From NCBI RefSeq assembly GCF_002288925.2, contig NW_022097996.1:8316451-8380450 (forward strand): 64,000 bases of DNA, written 5' to 3'. Of this stretch, positions 47,078 through 60,619 are shown one piece after another. The stretch is from Delphinapterus leucas (Eukaryota > Chordata > Mammalia > Artiodactyla > Monodontidae). Both the position numbers and the translations under genes were made by a program. The first letter of the stretch is position 1. Each line of letters opens with the position of its first letter. The notes under the pieces were generated by a model. The model ran no database searches, had not been told where the DNA came from, and saw nothing but the letters and a program-made list of their open reading frames with translations.

Positions 47078-49817
47078 GCCTCATGAGATAATTCACTCAG
47101 ACCAGGAAGACTAGTTCGGGGGATCTTTAAAATGCTCAAAAACAGTAGAAAGAACACATTGGCTTATAGGTGGTGAGTTACTAAGGACGGAAGTGGAGCT
47201 CTGAGCTGTGGGGACGCCATTAAGGTTGGTTCCCTGGGAAGCAGACCTTCAAATGGACATTAATTAGCATGAAGGAAATGTATTGGGAGGTGCTTCTGGA
47301 GTCTTAGCTGGGAGGGGTGCCCGGGGGGAGGAATCAGGATCGGGCACGGGGAGAAGTTGGGCTGCCATGATGTAGTCACAAGTCCTCTGCTGACTCCACA
47401 GGGACCTCTTCAGAATCGCCCCAAATCTTTGCAGGATGCTGGGCCTTCACGGCCCTGCAGTGACCACTAGTCACTAGGGCCGGGCCCCTGCCCGCCGGGA
47501 ATGGGAGTGTGACCTTACGCCAGGTGGCTGCTCCCAGAGCGGACTGACCCAGGAGCAAACGCTTCAGTCCTGAAGGGCGGGTCTGGGGATACAGCACAGC
47601 AGTTGCTGCCAGAGCTAGTTTTGATTTTCTGAAAATAGAGCCGAAAGGGTCCTGCCTGAGCAGCAGCCAGACTGAGAGGTTTGGGGTTTTCTTCCTTTCC
47701 TTCGGGGAGTATGTTTCTACACACACTGCCCTGGCTCCCCTGGCCTAGGAAAAATCACACAACTTCCATGTTTTACTATGACTATTCCCCTGTTTACCTG
47801 TGGCAGATGAACCGCTTGGTGTTACAGAAAGAGATGCTGTCACGCTACAAACTGTGCGAAAGAAGAGTAAAGGAATAATATCAGGGCCTCTTCACTTTTT
47901 CATTGACCTCAGAAAGTGTCGCCATTCACAGACATGGCCTTGGCAGTTAATTATCAGGCTTAGTGGCCCTGAGAAATTCACCTAAAATGTAAGGCTCTTG
48001 CCATGGTTGCACATGATAAATTGTACCTAACTTAGGCATCCTCTCCCACCAGATGTCACATCACAGACTTACAATGGTTAGTTACTACAGAACAGCAGAG
48101 GAACTGAGAAAGTAGTCATTTCTCTGGCCATCAAAACACTGCTGACTAATTCCTTTCAGTGACTCTTCAAATACATTGACAAGGAAACAAGTGATGAAGG
48201 ATAGTTCTAAAGCATTACAGGGCATTTTGGATTAATGAAAATGTGAAAAAATGACTAGGATCATGAACTCCAAATAGTTTTCTAACAAGTGCTTAGACTC
48301 ATTTTATGTCTGACTTCAGGAACCTAGATTCAGTGAGGTTTCTGTTTCTATAGACAGGGAAGCTATTTTACCTAAGTATAATCTGAACATTTCAGGTCCT
48401 GTGGAATCTGTGCACCTTCAGAGATAAAATGGATGGCCTAATCTTGCTGCTGACCGTGTCCTAGTTCTGACATGTTAGCCATACAAAATCCCTTCATCTC
48501 CTAGCAATAGACCCAGCCCAGAAATTTTAGGCAACCAATCCTACCATCTTCAATTTGATTTCCCTGGCAACAAATTGGAACACTTGTCTAGCTAAGGAGG
48601 AAAGAGCTATTCACAGTACATTGCTTGTTCCTCTTCGGATGCATTACTCCATCCTCACATGGCAAGTGTGTACCCACATATATAGAGAGATGTAGATAGA
48701 CATATACCACAGCATGCACTCATAAATTGGGTACTTAAAAATTGATCTTCCAACACTGGTTTGTTCAGTGTTGTGAAAAGGATTTGCATTTAAGATTTTC
48801 TTTCATTTCTTGTTTATGTGTGGGGTTTAAGAACCTTTGTTCCATAGGTAAAAAACAGCTTCAACCCCAGCTTATTGTTTAAACTGTTCCAGTGGGATTG
48901 CTTTGATAAGAACTAATTATAATTAGTACAGCAAATATTTATAAATGAGCATTCCTAAATTTCTTGAAGCCACCTGAAAGCATTTCTTTTAAGAAATTTA
49001 TATAAGTATTTATCTTAGCCTTAGGAGTTCTTTGTAATTTAGACTATTTTGTAATTAAGTCATCTGGATAATTGATCACTGAAACACTATTGGATAGAGC
49101 TTAAGAATCTTGTCTTTTGTAGACTTTGGTTGTAAAGTAAAGTATTAAGGAGGATTCTGATTTGTTTATTTGCTAGGCCATAGAGATAATGTGAGAAGCT
49201 TAAACCCAGCCCTAAATTAGTAAGATTTCACTAGTAGCTCTAGGTGTAGTTTAATATAGTTCTCAATGTTTATCGGTCATTAAATTGTAATCCTAAGTAA
49301 TTCCACTGGATCCACTTTATAACGGCCAAAAATTTCTATTTAAAACTCAATCTTTAACCTAAAGCTTTACAGGAATTTTCCAGGTAATTTTTTTCCTCCA
49401 TAAGATGTAAATGATAAATAAGTTCTCTGTGTTTATTGGGAGTCAGCATGCTGGTAGGTCTTTCTGTTAGTCAGGGTTCTGTTACTTCTTATCTGAAGCC
49501 CAGTGAGCCACGAGCAGGAAGTTCACTGGGAGTTTTATTTCTTTGAACAGCGCTCAGCCTCTGCAAACAGCACAAGGCCAAAGTGTTTGGGTTTTGTTTT
49601 GTCATCTGGTGTCCTTTGACAAGTTTATCTTTTCTGCATCAGAAGGAGTCGTTTTAAGCATCGTAGTAGCAGTAGTGACAGCCAGCCTGCAGTCACTTGT
49701 GTCCCCTGACCTTTGTCCAGGACTCCTTTTATAATTCTCATTCCAACTCTTAAAATCATATGGAGGATCTCAGTTTTACTTGACTGGTTTTGAAGCATTT
49801 TCTGGGCCTGAACTTTA
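47075..49817. other. Intronic sequence, nothing firmly recognised
   Basis: About 2.7 kb. The part 47225-47600 starts like an old repeat (ggttccctgggaagcagacc), which I cannot name. The rest is AT-rich unique sequence without exons. Confidence 0.4.
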
Positions 49818-49830
49818 AATAGCTTTTTAA

Positions 49831-50184
49831 AATATATATATATAAATTTATTTTAATTTTGGCTGCTTTGGGTCTTCTTTGCTGCGCGCGGGCTTTCTCT
49901 AGTGGTGGCGAGCGGGGGCTACTCTTCGTTGCGGTGCGTGGGCTTTTCATTGTGGTGGCTTCTCTTGTTGAGGAGAGCGGGCTCTAGGTGTGTGGGCTTC
50001 AGTAGTTGCAGCACATGGGCTCAGTAGTTGTGGCTCACGGGCTCTAGAGCACAGGCTCAGTATTTGTGGCCCATGGGCTTAGTTGCTCCGCGGCATGTGG
50101 GATCTTCCCAGACCAGGGATCGAACCTGTGTCCCCTACGTTGGCAGGCGGATTCTTAACCACTGTGCCACCAGGGAAGTCCCTT
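49831..50184 (-). mobile_element. Long CHR-type SINE, antisense
   Basis: AT-rich tail, ggctgctttgggtcttcttt, long body with gtagttgtggctcacgggct, and head ending ccaccagggaagtccc. Imperfect flanking repeats aatagctttttaa (49818-49830) and catagcttttaa (50186-50197) are the probable target duplication. Confidence 0.92.
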
Positions 50185-50197
50185 ACATAGCTTTTAA

Positions 50198-51329
50198 CAA
50201 GTACTTGAATTTATTTTATGTCTTGATTTTAGTGACCTAGATTTAGTGGGGTTTCTATTTCTCAAACAGAAAAGCTGACCTGGGGAAGGTACTTTACCTA
50301 AGAACAATCTGAACAGTTATGTCAGTGCCCTTTCTAAAAGGAAGGTAGCTTTTATAGGAAATTGTTGAGTAGACTTTGGAAATCAGTACAGTTAATTTAT
50401 TCCTATGTATCACTGAAACCTGTAAATAGAGTATCAGCTTTAGATATTCATCTAATTCTTATTCCAAAGTTGTTAAAGTTTCATATTGGAAATTGTTTAC
50501 CTGCTTACTTTGTGATCCTAAGAAAAGCTTTTTTAAAAATGTATGATGTACTTTTTAAACAGTGACGTTATTCATTTAGTTAAAGCAATTATTTAATTTG
50601 AGATTATCACCCTCATGCCCATCCCATCCCTTCCTCCCTGTTAAGATGATAATTACATTTTTAGGGAGTCAAAAGCATAGCATTTGTATTATTCTGTTTT
50701 TTAATGGACCCCAATTACTAGATCCTGTAGTTTAGGCTGTAGAACAGGCTATATAACTATATAACAGGCTATATATAAAGAGGCTCGAGGCTTGGTCACG
50801 ACTCCCTGCAGTGTAATCTATCATTATTTCATCATTCTTCTTCTGAGTAATGTTATTTTAATTGCTTTCTTCGTTTCTAGTTCCCCTGATCCAGACCCTT
50901 CCAATTCCTTTTTCTTCTTAACTCAGATGTTTCTCCTTGCCATCCAAGAGCATTGTTGAATGACAAACGATTAAACGAATAAGACACAACCCATTTTCAC
51001 AGTCTAGTTGGGAAGTCAGAGATGTGCAGAATCAACTGGAGCAAAGGCCTCGAGTGCTGTGCAAGAGGTCTGGGGACATACGTGATGTAGTGATAAATTC
51101 AGCTTGCAGAGATTAAAGCAGGTAACGTATGTGTGTCGTCTTAAAGGAGTAGCAGTTGCCAGGTTGAAAGGCCTTGCAAGGAGAAAAGAAAACCATACCC
51201 ACAAAGACACAAATCCTTGAAAAAGCAAGGGGCCTTTGGGGAGCAACAAGCACATTTACAGGGCTAGACTGTAAAGGTGGGTAGAGACGGGCAAGCACCC
51301 CATACACTGATACACTTCTCCCCCCTGTG
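50198..51329. other. Intronic sequence, nothing recognised
   Basis: About 1.1 kb of unique AT-rich sequence. A small tandem, tatataacaggcta-like, is doubled near 50745-50775. Confidence 0.4.
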
Positions 51330-52450
51330 TTACTATAAATAAATCCCAGAAATCATAACATTTCACCCACGAACACTTCAGTACTTCAGAACATATCTCT
51401 AAAAGGTACTTCAGGACATATCCCTAAAAGATAAAGGACTTTTTAAAAATGTATAACTCCAAGACAATTATTATACTCTGTAAAACTTGGTAAAAATTGC
51501 ATACTATCATCAGTAAGTGTTCAGAGTTTCAATTTGCATAAATGTCATCAATTTTAGTTTTCTTTACAGTTTCTTTGTTTGAGTCAGGCTCTAAGTAAGG
51601 TTCACATATAATGATTGGTTGATGTATCTCTAAGTTTCTTTCAATCTGTAGATTCCCTCTCCATATCTCTTTCTTTTCCTCTCTAATTTTTAGAATGAAA
51701 TTTAGAATAGAGATTTTCACATATCTACTATTTGATTACCTAGGGGTAATAAATAAGTAATATTTTGTTTATTTCCTCTATTTACCAGTTTTCAAATGGA
51801 AGAGCTTCTTTAGCGTTCTCTGAAAGGGACCAGTGAGTTTTCCTTTTCTGTATCATTCATGGATTGAAATATATTTATGTTCCAATGTGTTGCATTTGTC
51901 ATGTTTATTTTTTATTTTTTTGCGGTACACGGGCCTCTCACTGTTGTGGCCTCTCCCGTTGCGGAGCACAGGCTCCGGACGCACAGGCTCAGCGGCCATG
52001 GCTCACGGGCCCAGCAGCTCCATGGCATGTGGGATCTTCCTGGACCGGGGCACGAACCCGTGTCCCCTGCATCGGCAGGCGGACTCTCAACCACTGCGCC
52101 ACCAGGGAAGCCCTGTCATCTTTATTTTTTATGATGAAATTTTCCATCTGCCCAGTGAGAACCTCTTCAAGTTGGTTCCTAAATTCTTTTGACGTGACCC
52201 TAAATGGTATTTGATCACTCCTTCTACCTGGTATAAGATTTTTCAGACCCACCTTGTACATTTGCTGCCCCAGATTTGGAGTCATCCATTTCTCCCTGGT
52301 TCCCTTTTGTGGTAAATGATATTTAGAGGCCAAATCTAGGCAGTAGGGTTGCTCACTGCTACTAAGTTGGTCTTTGTTCCTGGGCCTTAGAACACTGATA
52401 GAACTGTAACTTTTTTTAATGATAAAGTATGAGTCTATATTCATATTGCT
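51330..52450 (-). mobile_element. Old L1M-type 3' fragment, antisense, split by a SINE
   Basis: Left part (ctataaataaatcccagaaa, acatatctctaaaaggtact, gtttgagtcaggctctaagt, gattggttgatgtatctcta) and right part (ttgacgtgaccctaaatggt, caccttgtacatttgctgcc, ccagatttggagtcatccat) follow one L1 3' region interrupted at 51916-52113. A short internal duplication (cttcag.acatatc.ctaaaag) lies at 51388-51430. Confidence 0.72.
51916..52113 (-). mobile_element. CHR-2-type SINE, young, inside old L1
   Basis: Antisense copy with gcggtacacgggcctctcac and head ending ccaccagggaagccc. Nineteen-base target duplications tgtcatgtttattttttat (51897-51915) and tgtcatctttattttttat (52114-52132) differ at one base. 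The tail is only a short T run. Confidence 0.95.
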
Positions 52451-54226
52451 TATTCAAATTCAGGACCACAAGACTTAACCTCATTAATCTTTTATCTTTA
52501 TTTATCCACAGTAAGATTCTTGGAATCTATCAATTCTAGAAATAAAAAGCATTAAAATATCATGTTACTCATTTGCTTATTTCCCATTGTATGTACTGTA
52601 GTCACAGAACAACATCTATAATTTGATTATCAAAAAAAAAAAGTACATTGAGGGGTTTTTAAAAAAAGGGTTTTTTTGCCAATTCTTTTTGTCCTTAGGG
52701 TATATCCCATTAGGTTATGTACAGTCAAATTACAGTGTTTTAAAGTCATTCGGAATTTTCTTCTGTGAAAGGATTCAAGCAACTGGTTGCAAAGTCAGGT
52801 TCATTTTTTATTTTTTAAGAAATTGCCTTCTTAAATTTTAATTGTGTTATATGTCCATTGATTCCTGATTATGTTCTCCATTTTTATTCTCTTGATTATT
52901 TTGTAAATTATTCACTGCTGTAATTTGAACTTTGCACAGACTTTTACACGGAACCCGATTTCCAGATCTTTCTTCTTTACTTGGTTATCCCGCTGGTCAG
53001 ACCGTGCAGCTCTTACTGCTTGCACGTAATCCCAAGGAGAAAATATGGTTATATTGTAGGCAGTCTTTAACCTTGATACCTACATACTTGGCATGATTTA
53101 GGACATATTATTTCTCTGCCACCGTCTATTCCAAGGTGGAAGAGTGATTTTTCTGACTAAGCCTGGGAACAGATATTCCCATTTCAATAATGGGATAGCT
53201 AGGGAAGAGCTAGCCTTTTCTCCCAAAGTCACCTAGCAGACTGGTTGTTCATAACGGAATGCTTACCTGGTCCTCTTTTCACCTCCCTACCAGGTGTCTG
53301 CCATTTTTGGTAAAAGCTCACCCCCTTAGACAGGCCAAGGTAGATCAAAGATTTAGGAGAACTACTCATTTTACCCAGATCATGGCAGTATCTGTGTGAG
53401 CAGACCGTCTCAGAGTAGGTTCAGCATAACTATGCTAATTCCATGGGATGGCCGGGGATGTTATACCCCAAAGGGTTCCAAAGTGAAATAAGTCTTGGAA
53501 ATTCTGAAATTTAACAACTACCGATCTCTCAGATGATGGTGTGCATTATGAACTGAAGGGAGGAATAGCACAGGTTTGTTTCTCAGGCTCACTTAACTAT
53601 GAATCCATCCCAGTTTGTCATCAGGCGACATGTTGTGCTGGAAAATAAGCCTCCTTCTAGATTTCCCTTTACAGGACATAGGCAGGACAGAGGAACATGT
53701 TAACCCATGTCACAGGGATCCACTCAGCAGAATTCAGATTCTGAGAGAATTCTGTGGGACACACGGCTTGGTTCCATCAGCAAGAACTTGAAAAAAACAA
53801 AAAAGACAGGGGGTGGGAACCTATAGTCTGAAAGAGACAGGAGACATATCAACCAATCACAATATATGAACCTTATTAGGAAACAGATTCAAATAAATTA
53901 TAATAAGAAATAACTTAAAAGTCAATAAAGTCAATGTGAACACAGACTAGATACTTAGTGATGTTAAGGGATTTTTGTTAAATTTTTTGTGTGATAATAT
54001 AGTTGTGGATTTTTCTTAGAGCGGTTGTCTTTTAGAGATACATACTGAAATACTTATAAAGTATATGATACTTTTGATTTGCTTTGAACTAATACGAGTA
54101 GAGATGGTTATAATGGTGATGGTTGTTGTGATAAATTTTGAAGCTGGGTAATGGGTACGTTGTGTTCATTATACTAGTTTATCTGCTTTTCCTTATATTT
54201 GAAAATTTACATGATAAAAACATTTT
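52451..54226. other. Intronic sequence, nothing recognised
   Basis: About 1.8 kb. The first 400 bases may continue the old L1 but I cannot show it. No exon seen. Confidence 0.4.
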
Positions 54227-54242
54227 AAAAAGAAGACTGCCA

Positions 54243-54425
54243 GGACTTCCTTGGTGGTCCTGTGGTTAAGAATCCACCTTCCAATGCAGGGGACGTGGGT
54301 TCGATCCCTGGTCGGGGAACTAAAATCCTGCGCACCACAACCTGCATGCCACAACAAAGATCCCACAGCTGCACCTAAGACCCAACACAGCCAAATAAAT
54401 AAAATTAAATACATTACTTAAAAAA
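54243..54425 (+). mobile_element. Short CHR-type SINE, older
   Basis: Starts ggacttccttggtggtcctg, with B box gggttcgatccctgg and tail caacacagccaaataaataa. Flanking repeats aaaaagaagactgcca (54227-54242) and aagaagaagactgcca (54426-54441) form the target duplication. Confidence 0.92.
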
Positions 54426-54441
54426 AAGAAGAAGACTGCCA

Positions 54442-56204
54442 AATCTGTATCACTTTCACATGAGTTCCTTAGAAATCACCGAGGCCATAACTGATTTAAA
54501 TTACCTTGCTCAGTTTAGCCCAGTTTAGCTGCTCCAGCAGCCTTGTTCCCCAAAGAGGTCATCAATGACATCCTCCTATGTTTGGAAGAGTATCTCAAAG
54601 CCTTGCTTGTTTCTTTGCGATACGGAAATGGAGTGGTGAGTGGCCCCAGAAAACACTGGTTGTCTGAATGGAGGCACGTGTGCCTGTAGGAAGCATTCTC
54701 TCTGCAGCCTCTGGTTTATAGGCCCCTGGCTGGAACATCGACAAGCAGATCGGACTTGTGCTACGTGCCCGGGAGCCAGTAGCACAAAGCAGTTAGGGGC
54801 AGGGCTCAAAGCAAGGAAGGTGGTGGTGCATTCCAACCAGAAAGGAAGTTCTTGTAAAAACTTCTGTCCCTGTTGCTGCAGTTTTAGCAAAATGAGATGT
54901 AAAATTTGTGGTTTTTTTAAAAGACAGTTTTATTTGAGCCAAACCATTTTAAGGTATGTTAAAAACCTCACCTCTTTTCTTCATTCTACACCCCTTCCTA
55001 CCTCACTCCCTCCAATCCCCAAGCTGCTCACCGCCCAGCCCCCCTTAGGCTAGTTTGTTGCCAGTCATGGTGCTGTCCACTCTGGAAAGTAGCAGGAAGA
55101 GCTGATAAGGTGCTGAGGACAGAAATCTCTGGTCTTATCTCTGTCTAGCACACGGTGCCGAGAGTGCATCCTTTTCCTGTCCTCAGACAAGAGACATAAA
55201 CCGACCATCTCCTGGAAGCAAGGACTTCAAACAGGGCTTGGGGGCCTGCCTCTACTTTCTGTAAGGCCAGAAAGGAGAAAGTGGGTCATTGCTTTTTTTG
55301 GAGGTTGTTTTAGTAGCAGTAAAAATGTATGTTGTCTTCTAGACCAACAAACATAACTTCATAATAAGACATGAATTAAAAGAGCAGAAGAAAAGAAAAA
55401 GAAGCAAGGGCTGAGGGCAAGGGCTACCAAAACAACCAGAGCTGTAAGTCACTGGGCTGTTTTGTTTGGTTAGACTTTCTGTAGGTTTGCCCGAAAGGAT
55501 TAGATTTGGCTTTTTGTTTGTTGACAGATCAAGCAAATGGTTTTAAGAGCTTTTGTGATAAGAAAACATTGTTACCTAGATGGCCCAGTGTTGGAGGAGA
55601 AGAGTGAAATATTGGTTCATTTTTCCTTCTGCCCCTCTGTTATGGCAGGAAAGCAGAAATAACATTCTCTCCCAGATTTTCATCCTGTGATGTAATGAAA
55701 ATAAGATGAAGAGGAACCTTCCTTTGGGTTTTAGCGCAGCTGGTGGCTGGTGAGGTGATACTTTGCTTCTTATGCTATAGTCTGGAGTGACCGTGGTAGG
55801 GACACCGGTGACATGGGTGTAGGCGTTACCATCTCCCCTCTGGGTCCTCCTTGGAGCCTCACCAGGTAGACCCAGAAGAGTCAGTCAACCTCAACTTCAT
55901 CCTCCGTCATCTGGATCCTCATAAAGATCCAGTTTGCAACATAAAACTTTACAGTATAGAAGAGACCAGGCTTGATACTTTGTTACCATTTTTGGAAGAC
56001 ATTGGTCACTGGCCAGTGCTCACAAACAGCCAATTGTTGGAATTCCAAAAGTTAATGACACCTTAAGAATTGTGCTTATTATATAATAGTAAAGGTCCAA
56101 TTTTATTCTTGCAAGTTTCTTAGTCTCCTGTTACTGAGTGCTGTGAAATTATCTAGGCTACAGTGAATGTTAGAATTATAATGGACCTTAACAACATAGC
56201 TGTT
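54442..56204. other. Intronic sequence, nothing recognised
   Basis: About 1.8 kb, with open frames of up to 137 codons (54640-55053) that lack any recognisable domain. Confidence 0.4.
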
Positions 56205-56400
56205 GCTTTTCAAACTGTATTCTGTAAAGCCCCGAGAGTTCGTCAAAGATGCCTCGGGGGCCTTACAAAGGGAGAGGAGGGTCAGGACATGAGCTTTGGG
56301 TTCCCCCAACGCCACCTCAACCACTGTTCCCCTGGTATGTTACACATTGGCCCTCTGTTTAAGATTTCGTCTGGAGAAAGGCATGCACTGCTAAAACCAT
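56205..56400. mobile_element. Possible old hAT remnant
   Basis: tgcttttcaaactgtattct, aaagccccgagagttcgtca and gatgcctcgggggccttaca resemble a mammalian hAT non-autonomous element. No terminal duplication recovered. Confidence 0.4.
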
Positions 56401-56439
56401 GTTTGAAAAAAGTCACTGAGTAGCCCTCCTTCCTTGTTT

Positions 56440-56560
56440 TGCAAGCGATTTGCTTCGAGGCCCAGAAAGTACAGTGACTTGTCCAAGATCACACATTCTC
56501 TCAGATGTGAGTCAGATTTCTTGACACCCAGGTCATGGCCGCTTCTACTACACTGAACTT
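56440..56560 (-). repeat. MIR element, antisense
   Basis: gaggcccagaaagtacagtg, acttgtccaagatcacacat, and gacacccaggtcatggccgc are the conserved antisense MIR core. Confidence 0.8.
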
Positions 56561-59500
56561 AGCACCTTTCTTACTTTCCTTTGAGTATTTTATACCAGTG
56601 CCACTCAAAGTATCGTCCACAGGCCAGCCCGTGACAGGACAGAAATTGAGAGTAAGCATTTAGAAACTTTTATAGTTGTGTGATTAATTTTTAGAAATTG
56701 GAACTTGTGTTTTATATGTCTTTTTGAAATTTTGTTTTCTAATTTTTTTTTTTAACAAAAATCTTGGCCCACAATAGATAGGAGATTTTAAAAAGAAAAA
56801 TAATTGGCCCTTCACCCCTGGTAGTTTGGGAAGCACTGTGATGCAGGGCATTGAATCTCCACAGAGGTTGAGCCAGTTATGGGCTGCAAACAAGAGGCAG
56901 GTCTTGCTTTAAGGAACTTTTTGGATTTTGAGCAGGTAAGGAGGCAATATTACTTGTTCTTTTTCCTTAATATGTTTCTTGCTTATAAAATAAAATTATA
57001 GCTTGCATGAAACTAAGAGATGATATATTTAAATATATATGATAATAATATATGAGAATTATCTATTTAATAGCAGTAATAATTTTAATTTTTATGAACT
57101 CTTTGGAATTGTAATCTCAGTTTAATTGGTTAGAGGTTTTGTTGAATGGAGTTGTATTGTAGTTGGTTTTCTTGTTTAGTTTCTGTCTATTCTAAAAAAT
57201 AAATTCTCCTGTTGCATTTTTTTTTAAAATTTTATTGTGGCAAGAACACTTACATGAGATCTACCCAGACCTTTTTATAATTTTTTTTTTTTTAACTGTG
57301 TGTCTCCCACAGATGGGAGCTCCTGCCTGGGCCCCAGCCCTGGTCAAATAAACAGTAGCTGCTGGAGCTGCTCAGTGGATGTTTATGAAGGACTGGATGG
57401 CCACAACTTTGGACCTCAGCCTCCTCAAGATCTTATTTTTTTTGTATAATTTACTTTTATTACACGACTCAGTGATTTCAGGATTTTATCTAATTATTCT
57501 TACTAACTTAAATATCCTTTAAACATAGAATTATTTTGCCCTACCAAATTTACTCCTAGAAGTATTTTTTAAATATTTGTTACTTTAGTTTCTGGTCAAT
57601 TAAAAAGAGGTCTATATAATGATTAATCCCATATAGTATACAGGAGCTGAGGGAGAGGACTTTAGTAGTAACTTCATTCACCTGAATTAATTTACCCATC
57701 TCTTCTTATTCCAAATAACTATTCATACTCTATTCCTTGTTTCAGAATAGTATGTTCTCTAAAATCTTCAAAAGATGCTATGCTTTCTATAATAAGGAGC
57801 CTAAATTTGAGTTGTTAATGATTCCTAAGCGATTTTCAAGTCAGTGGAGTAAAGGCGGAAGAGACAGGCCCTTCGTCAGCCTCTGCTTCTGCTTTTGGAG
57901 GCTCAGGCATTAGGCTTCAACTACTTACAAAAGCTTTTTGTCCTGTCTCCAGAGAGCAGGGAACAGAACCAGTTGACCTAGAATCATAAACGATAGCCAG
58001 TTTGGATTATTTTTAGGCTTCAATCAAAGAAATTGGTACCTATGTCACATTGATCATTTCTAGCTTTGGAGGAGCCTCGTTTATCTTGTACCGGCCAATG
58101 TGTTGTGTGAAATGTTGTCACATGGATCACTGCAACTTTCCAGGCCTTAAGACCGTTGAGGGAGGCAGGAAACCTGCTCCTTTTTTCTTTTCCCTCTCTT
58201 TCCCCAGAGGCTGTATGACTCTTGTCAGTAGCTCTGATGTCAGTTACTTGAGAGAGGTTGTTGCCATAGAGAACCATCCTTTTAAAGCATGTTTATGTTG
58301 GCTTTCCGTAATGAGTGGTAATTTGAGCAGCTCATGAGGCAAGTGGGAAAAAAAAATGAACAGCTTTGTTAGCACTGGCCTTCCTACGAGGAATTTGGCA
58401 TTATTTGTAGTTCTTTGCTGTTGTTCAGGGAAAAGCAAGATATTCTGTCCCTTCCAGTTCCCCATTATCTTCTCTGAGCTGTCCAGTTCATTTATCTGAG
58501 TCTGTAAATTCCAGGCAGGGTTCTAATGCCTAACGTTAGAGAGGTATCTGCCTGCTTACAGTGGGTTGGGAGTTCTCTTTGATGTCAGATCACTTCGTAA
58601 GCAAACTTCGTCCTTGTCTGCCAGAAATCAAACGGCAGATGGCAGCCCTCTCTACCCCTCACTAGCATAATTCAGTAAGTTAACAAGAGACTGAGATTGA
58701 GAACTTCATCAAAACCCAGAGCCCTCCAACCAACTCCGTGTGTGTGTGTATATACTTCACATGCATCTAACATTTCCAAAAAGCAGACTATATTTCATAA
58801 TAAATTTTATTCATTCAGCAAATATTTACATAGCATCTGTTATGTTTACTTATATACTAGAGAGAAAACAAATTTTTCTTACTGATGAAATTCAAAACTT
58901 TATTTATGGACACTGATATTTGAAATTCATGTCATGAAATAGTTAGTCTTCCTTTGATTCTCTCCCCCTCCCTACCCCCATTTAAAATGTAAAAACCATT
59001 CTGATCGGCAGCAGCCGGTTTTGGCCCTCGGGGCATGTGCCAGCCAGAGAGCCCTCCTGGAACCCCTGCACAGGTCCTGGGTTCCTAGAACCTGTTTGCA
59101 TGAGCATACACACACTGTGCACATGTACACACTCACATAAAGTTAAGAGTTGCTGTGTAATTCTAGTTCTATTGTTGTATTTTTTTATTTTTAACCCCTC
59201 TTCAAATCAAAACTTCCCGTCAGTCAGTGGAGTCTTGTATTTGTTTTTAACTCTTGTGATGCTTGCTAAGCAAGTGATTGTGTTTCCCAGGCAGATTCCA
59301 TAAGGCTGGTTATTTCTGAGACTTTGTGTGTTTATCCTAACTCCAGATGTGAGTGAGTGAATGGTATCTTGAAAAAAGCACCAGATTTTACCCCTGAGTA
59401 AACTTCTTGTGAGTGCAAACATAGCTCATTGTCAGTGAAACAGTGTTTTCAATCATGTGGAAACCAAAAAGGTGCCATAGAAAGCAAGAGAAGAAATGCT

Positions 59501-60302
59501 GACATAGTCGCACAGTCTCTGCTTTATGACCAACATGTTGATCGCTCCTTGCTTCACCTCTGGAGGCAATCCATTCTGATGACTCGCGGGAATGCACAGC
59601 TTCCCAGGTTGTGTGATCAGCTCAAGATAACGTGTAGGCTGCACCTTAACAGCCTGCTGCTGGGGGCTTCTCGTGGAACTTGATCCACCTGTTTGTCTTC
59701 TCAGAGTGATCTCCTGACTTTGCCTTGGATGTACTCTAGAACTCGCTTGCTCTCCAGCCTCTTCTCTTGATGGCGAGAACAGTCACAACCCACGCATGTC
59801 ACTTTATTGCTGATGTTCAGCCCGCCCCACATCATGCATGTGACAGTTCCATAAAACACAGCACCCCATTTTCCCGATTTACCTAATCTTCCAGAAGGTG
59901 ACGTGATGACATGTGGAATAGTAGACCAGAAGAGACATGTATGGATCGTTTGACTGAGCTGTTCATCGCTCAGGGCCACAGGGAGTGATGGGCTGATCAC
60001 ACTAAAAGGCACTGGGATGCACCTGCAGAAGTTAGCGGAGCGATTTGCACTGGGAGGCAAGGTGGCATCTGATTAGAAGGGTGTGGCTTCATCTGGGTGG
60101 GAAGACTGTCCACTGCAAAATGCTGGTTCTCTCTTTGCTTGCCACCCTTCCAAGCCCCTTCTAGTCATGAGCCCCGCCTGGCACGCAGGGGAATCTGTGC
60201 TGACAAATACAAAGCTTCTGGTTCATTGGGGGGCTGGGAGTGCTTCCCAGCCTGGATCTGCCTGGGGCTGGTGTCTTTTGTGCTTTCCCGGAGCGCTCAC
60301 CA
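56561..60302. other. Intronic sequence, mostly unrecognised
   Basis: About 3.7 kb. A short antisense L1 3' scrap (aaaattttattgtggcaaga) is at 57225-57290. A tttctcaaag-like tip (ccagtgccactcaaagtatc) is at 56597. An antisense open frame at 59701-60060 is reported as a finding. Confidence 0.4.
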
Positions 60303-60560
60303 TGTGTTTGTTCTTCATTAGAGGCTGTGCTGAACCCAAATGAAATAGGCATGATTTCTGCCCTCAAGGAACTTAAAAATTCCTTGGGAAGATGCTTAGA
60401 AAGCAAATTATACAAAACCAGAAAGTACAAGTAACCAATTGCTAGTCACAGTAGTAACCAAGGGAGGTTGTTCACAGGGGACCAGCTTCTTGAAAGAGGC
60501 AGCTTTGCACTTGATCTTTAAGGGAGTGACACACACAACTGTGTATGAAGAATCTGGAAG
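60303..60560. repeat. Ancient interspersed repeat of tgtgccaggcact type, partial
   Basis: ataggcatgatttctgccct, caaggaacttaaaaattcct and later gcagctttgcacttgatctt follow the later part of the old repeat seen at 25507 and 43410. Low-confidence family assignment. Confidence 0.4.
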
Positions 60561-60619
60561 AGCGTCGCGGGGAGCATCACAGGCGGCCGCGGCAGCGCCT
60601 TCGGCTCCCTCTGTTGGCG

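Noticed and set aside
46779..47157. Open frames crossing the N gap with Cys-Val or Thr-His repeats
   Set aside because: They are CA/GT repeat translations joined through unknown bases.
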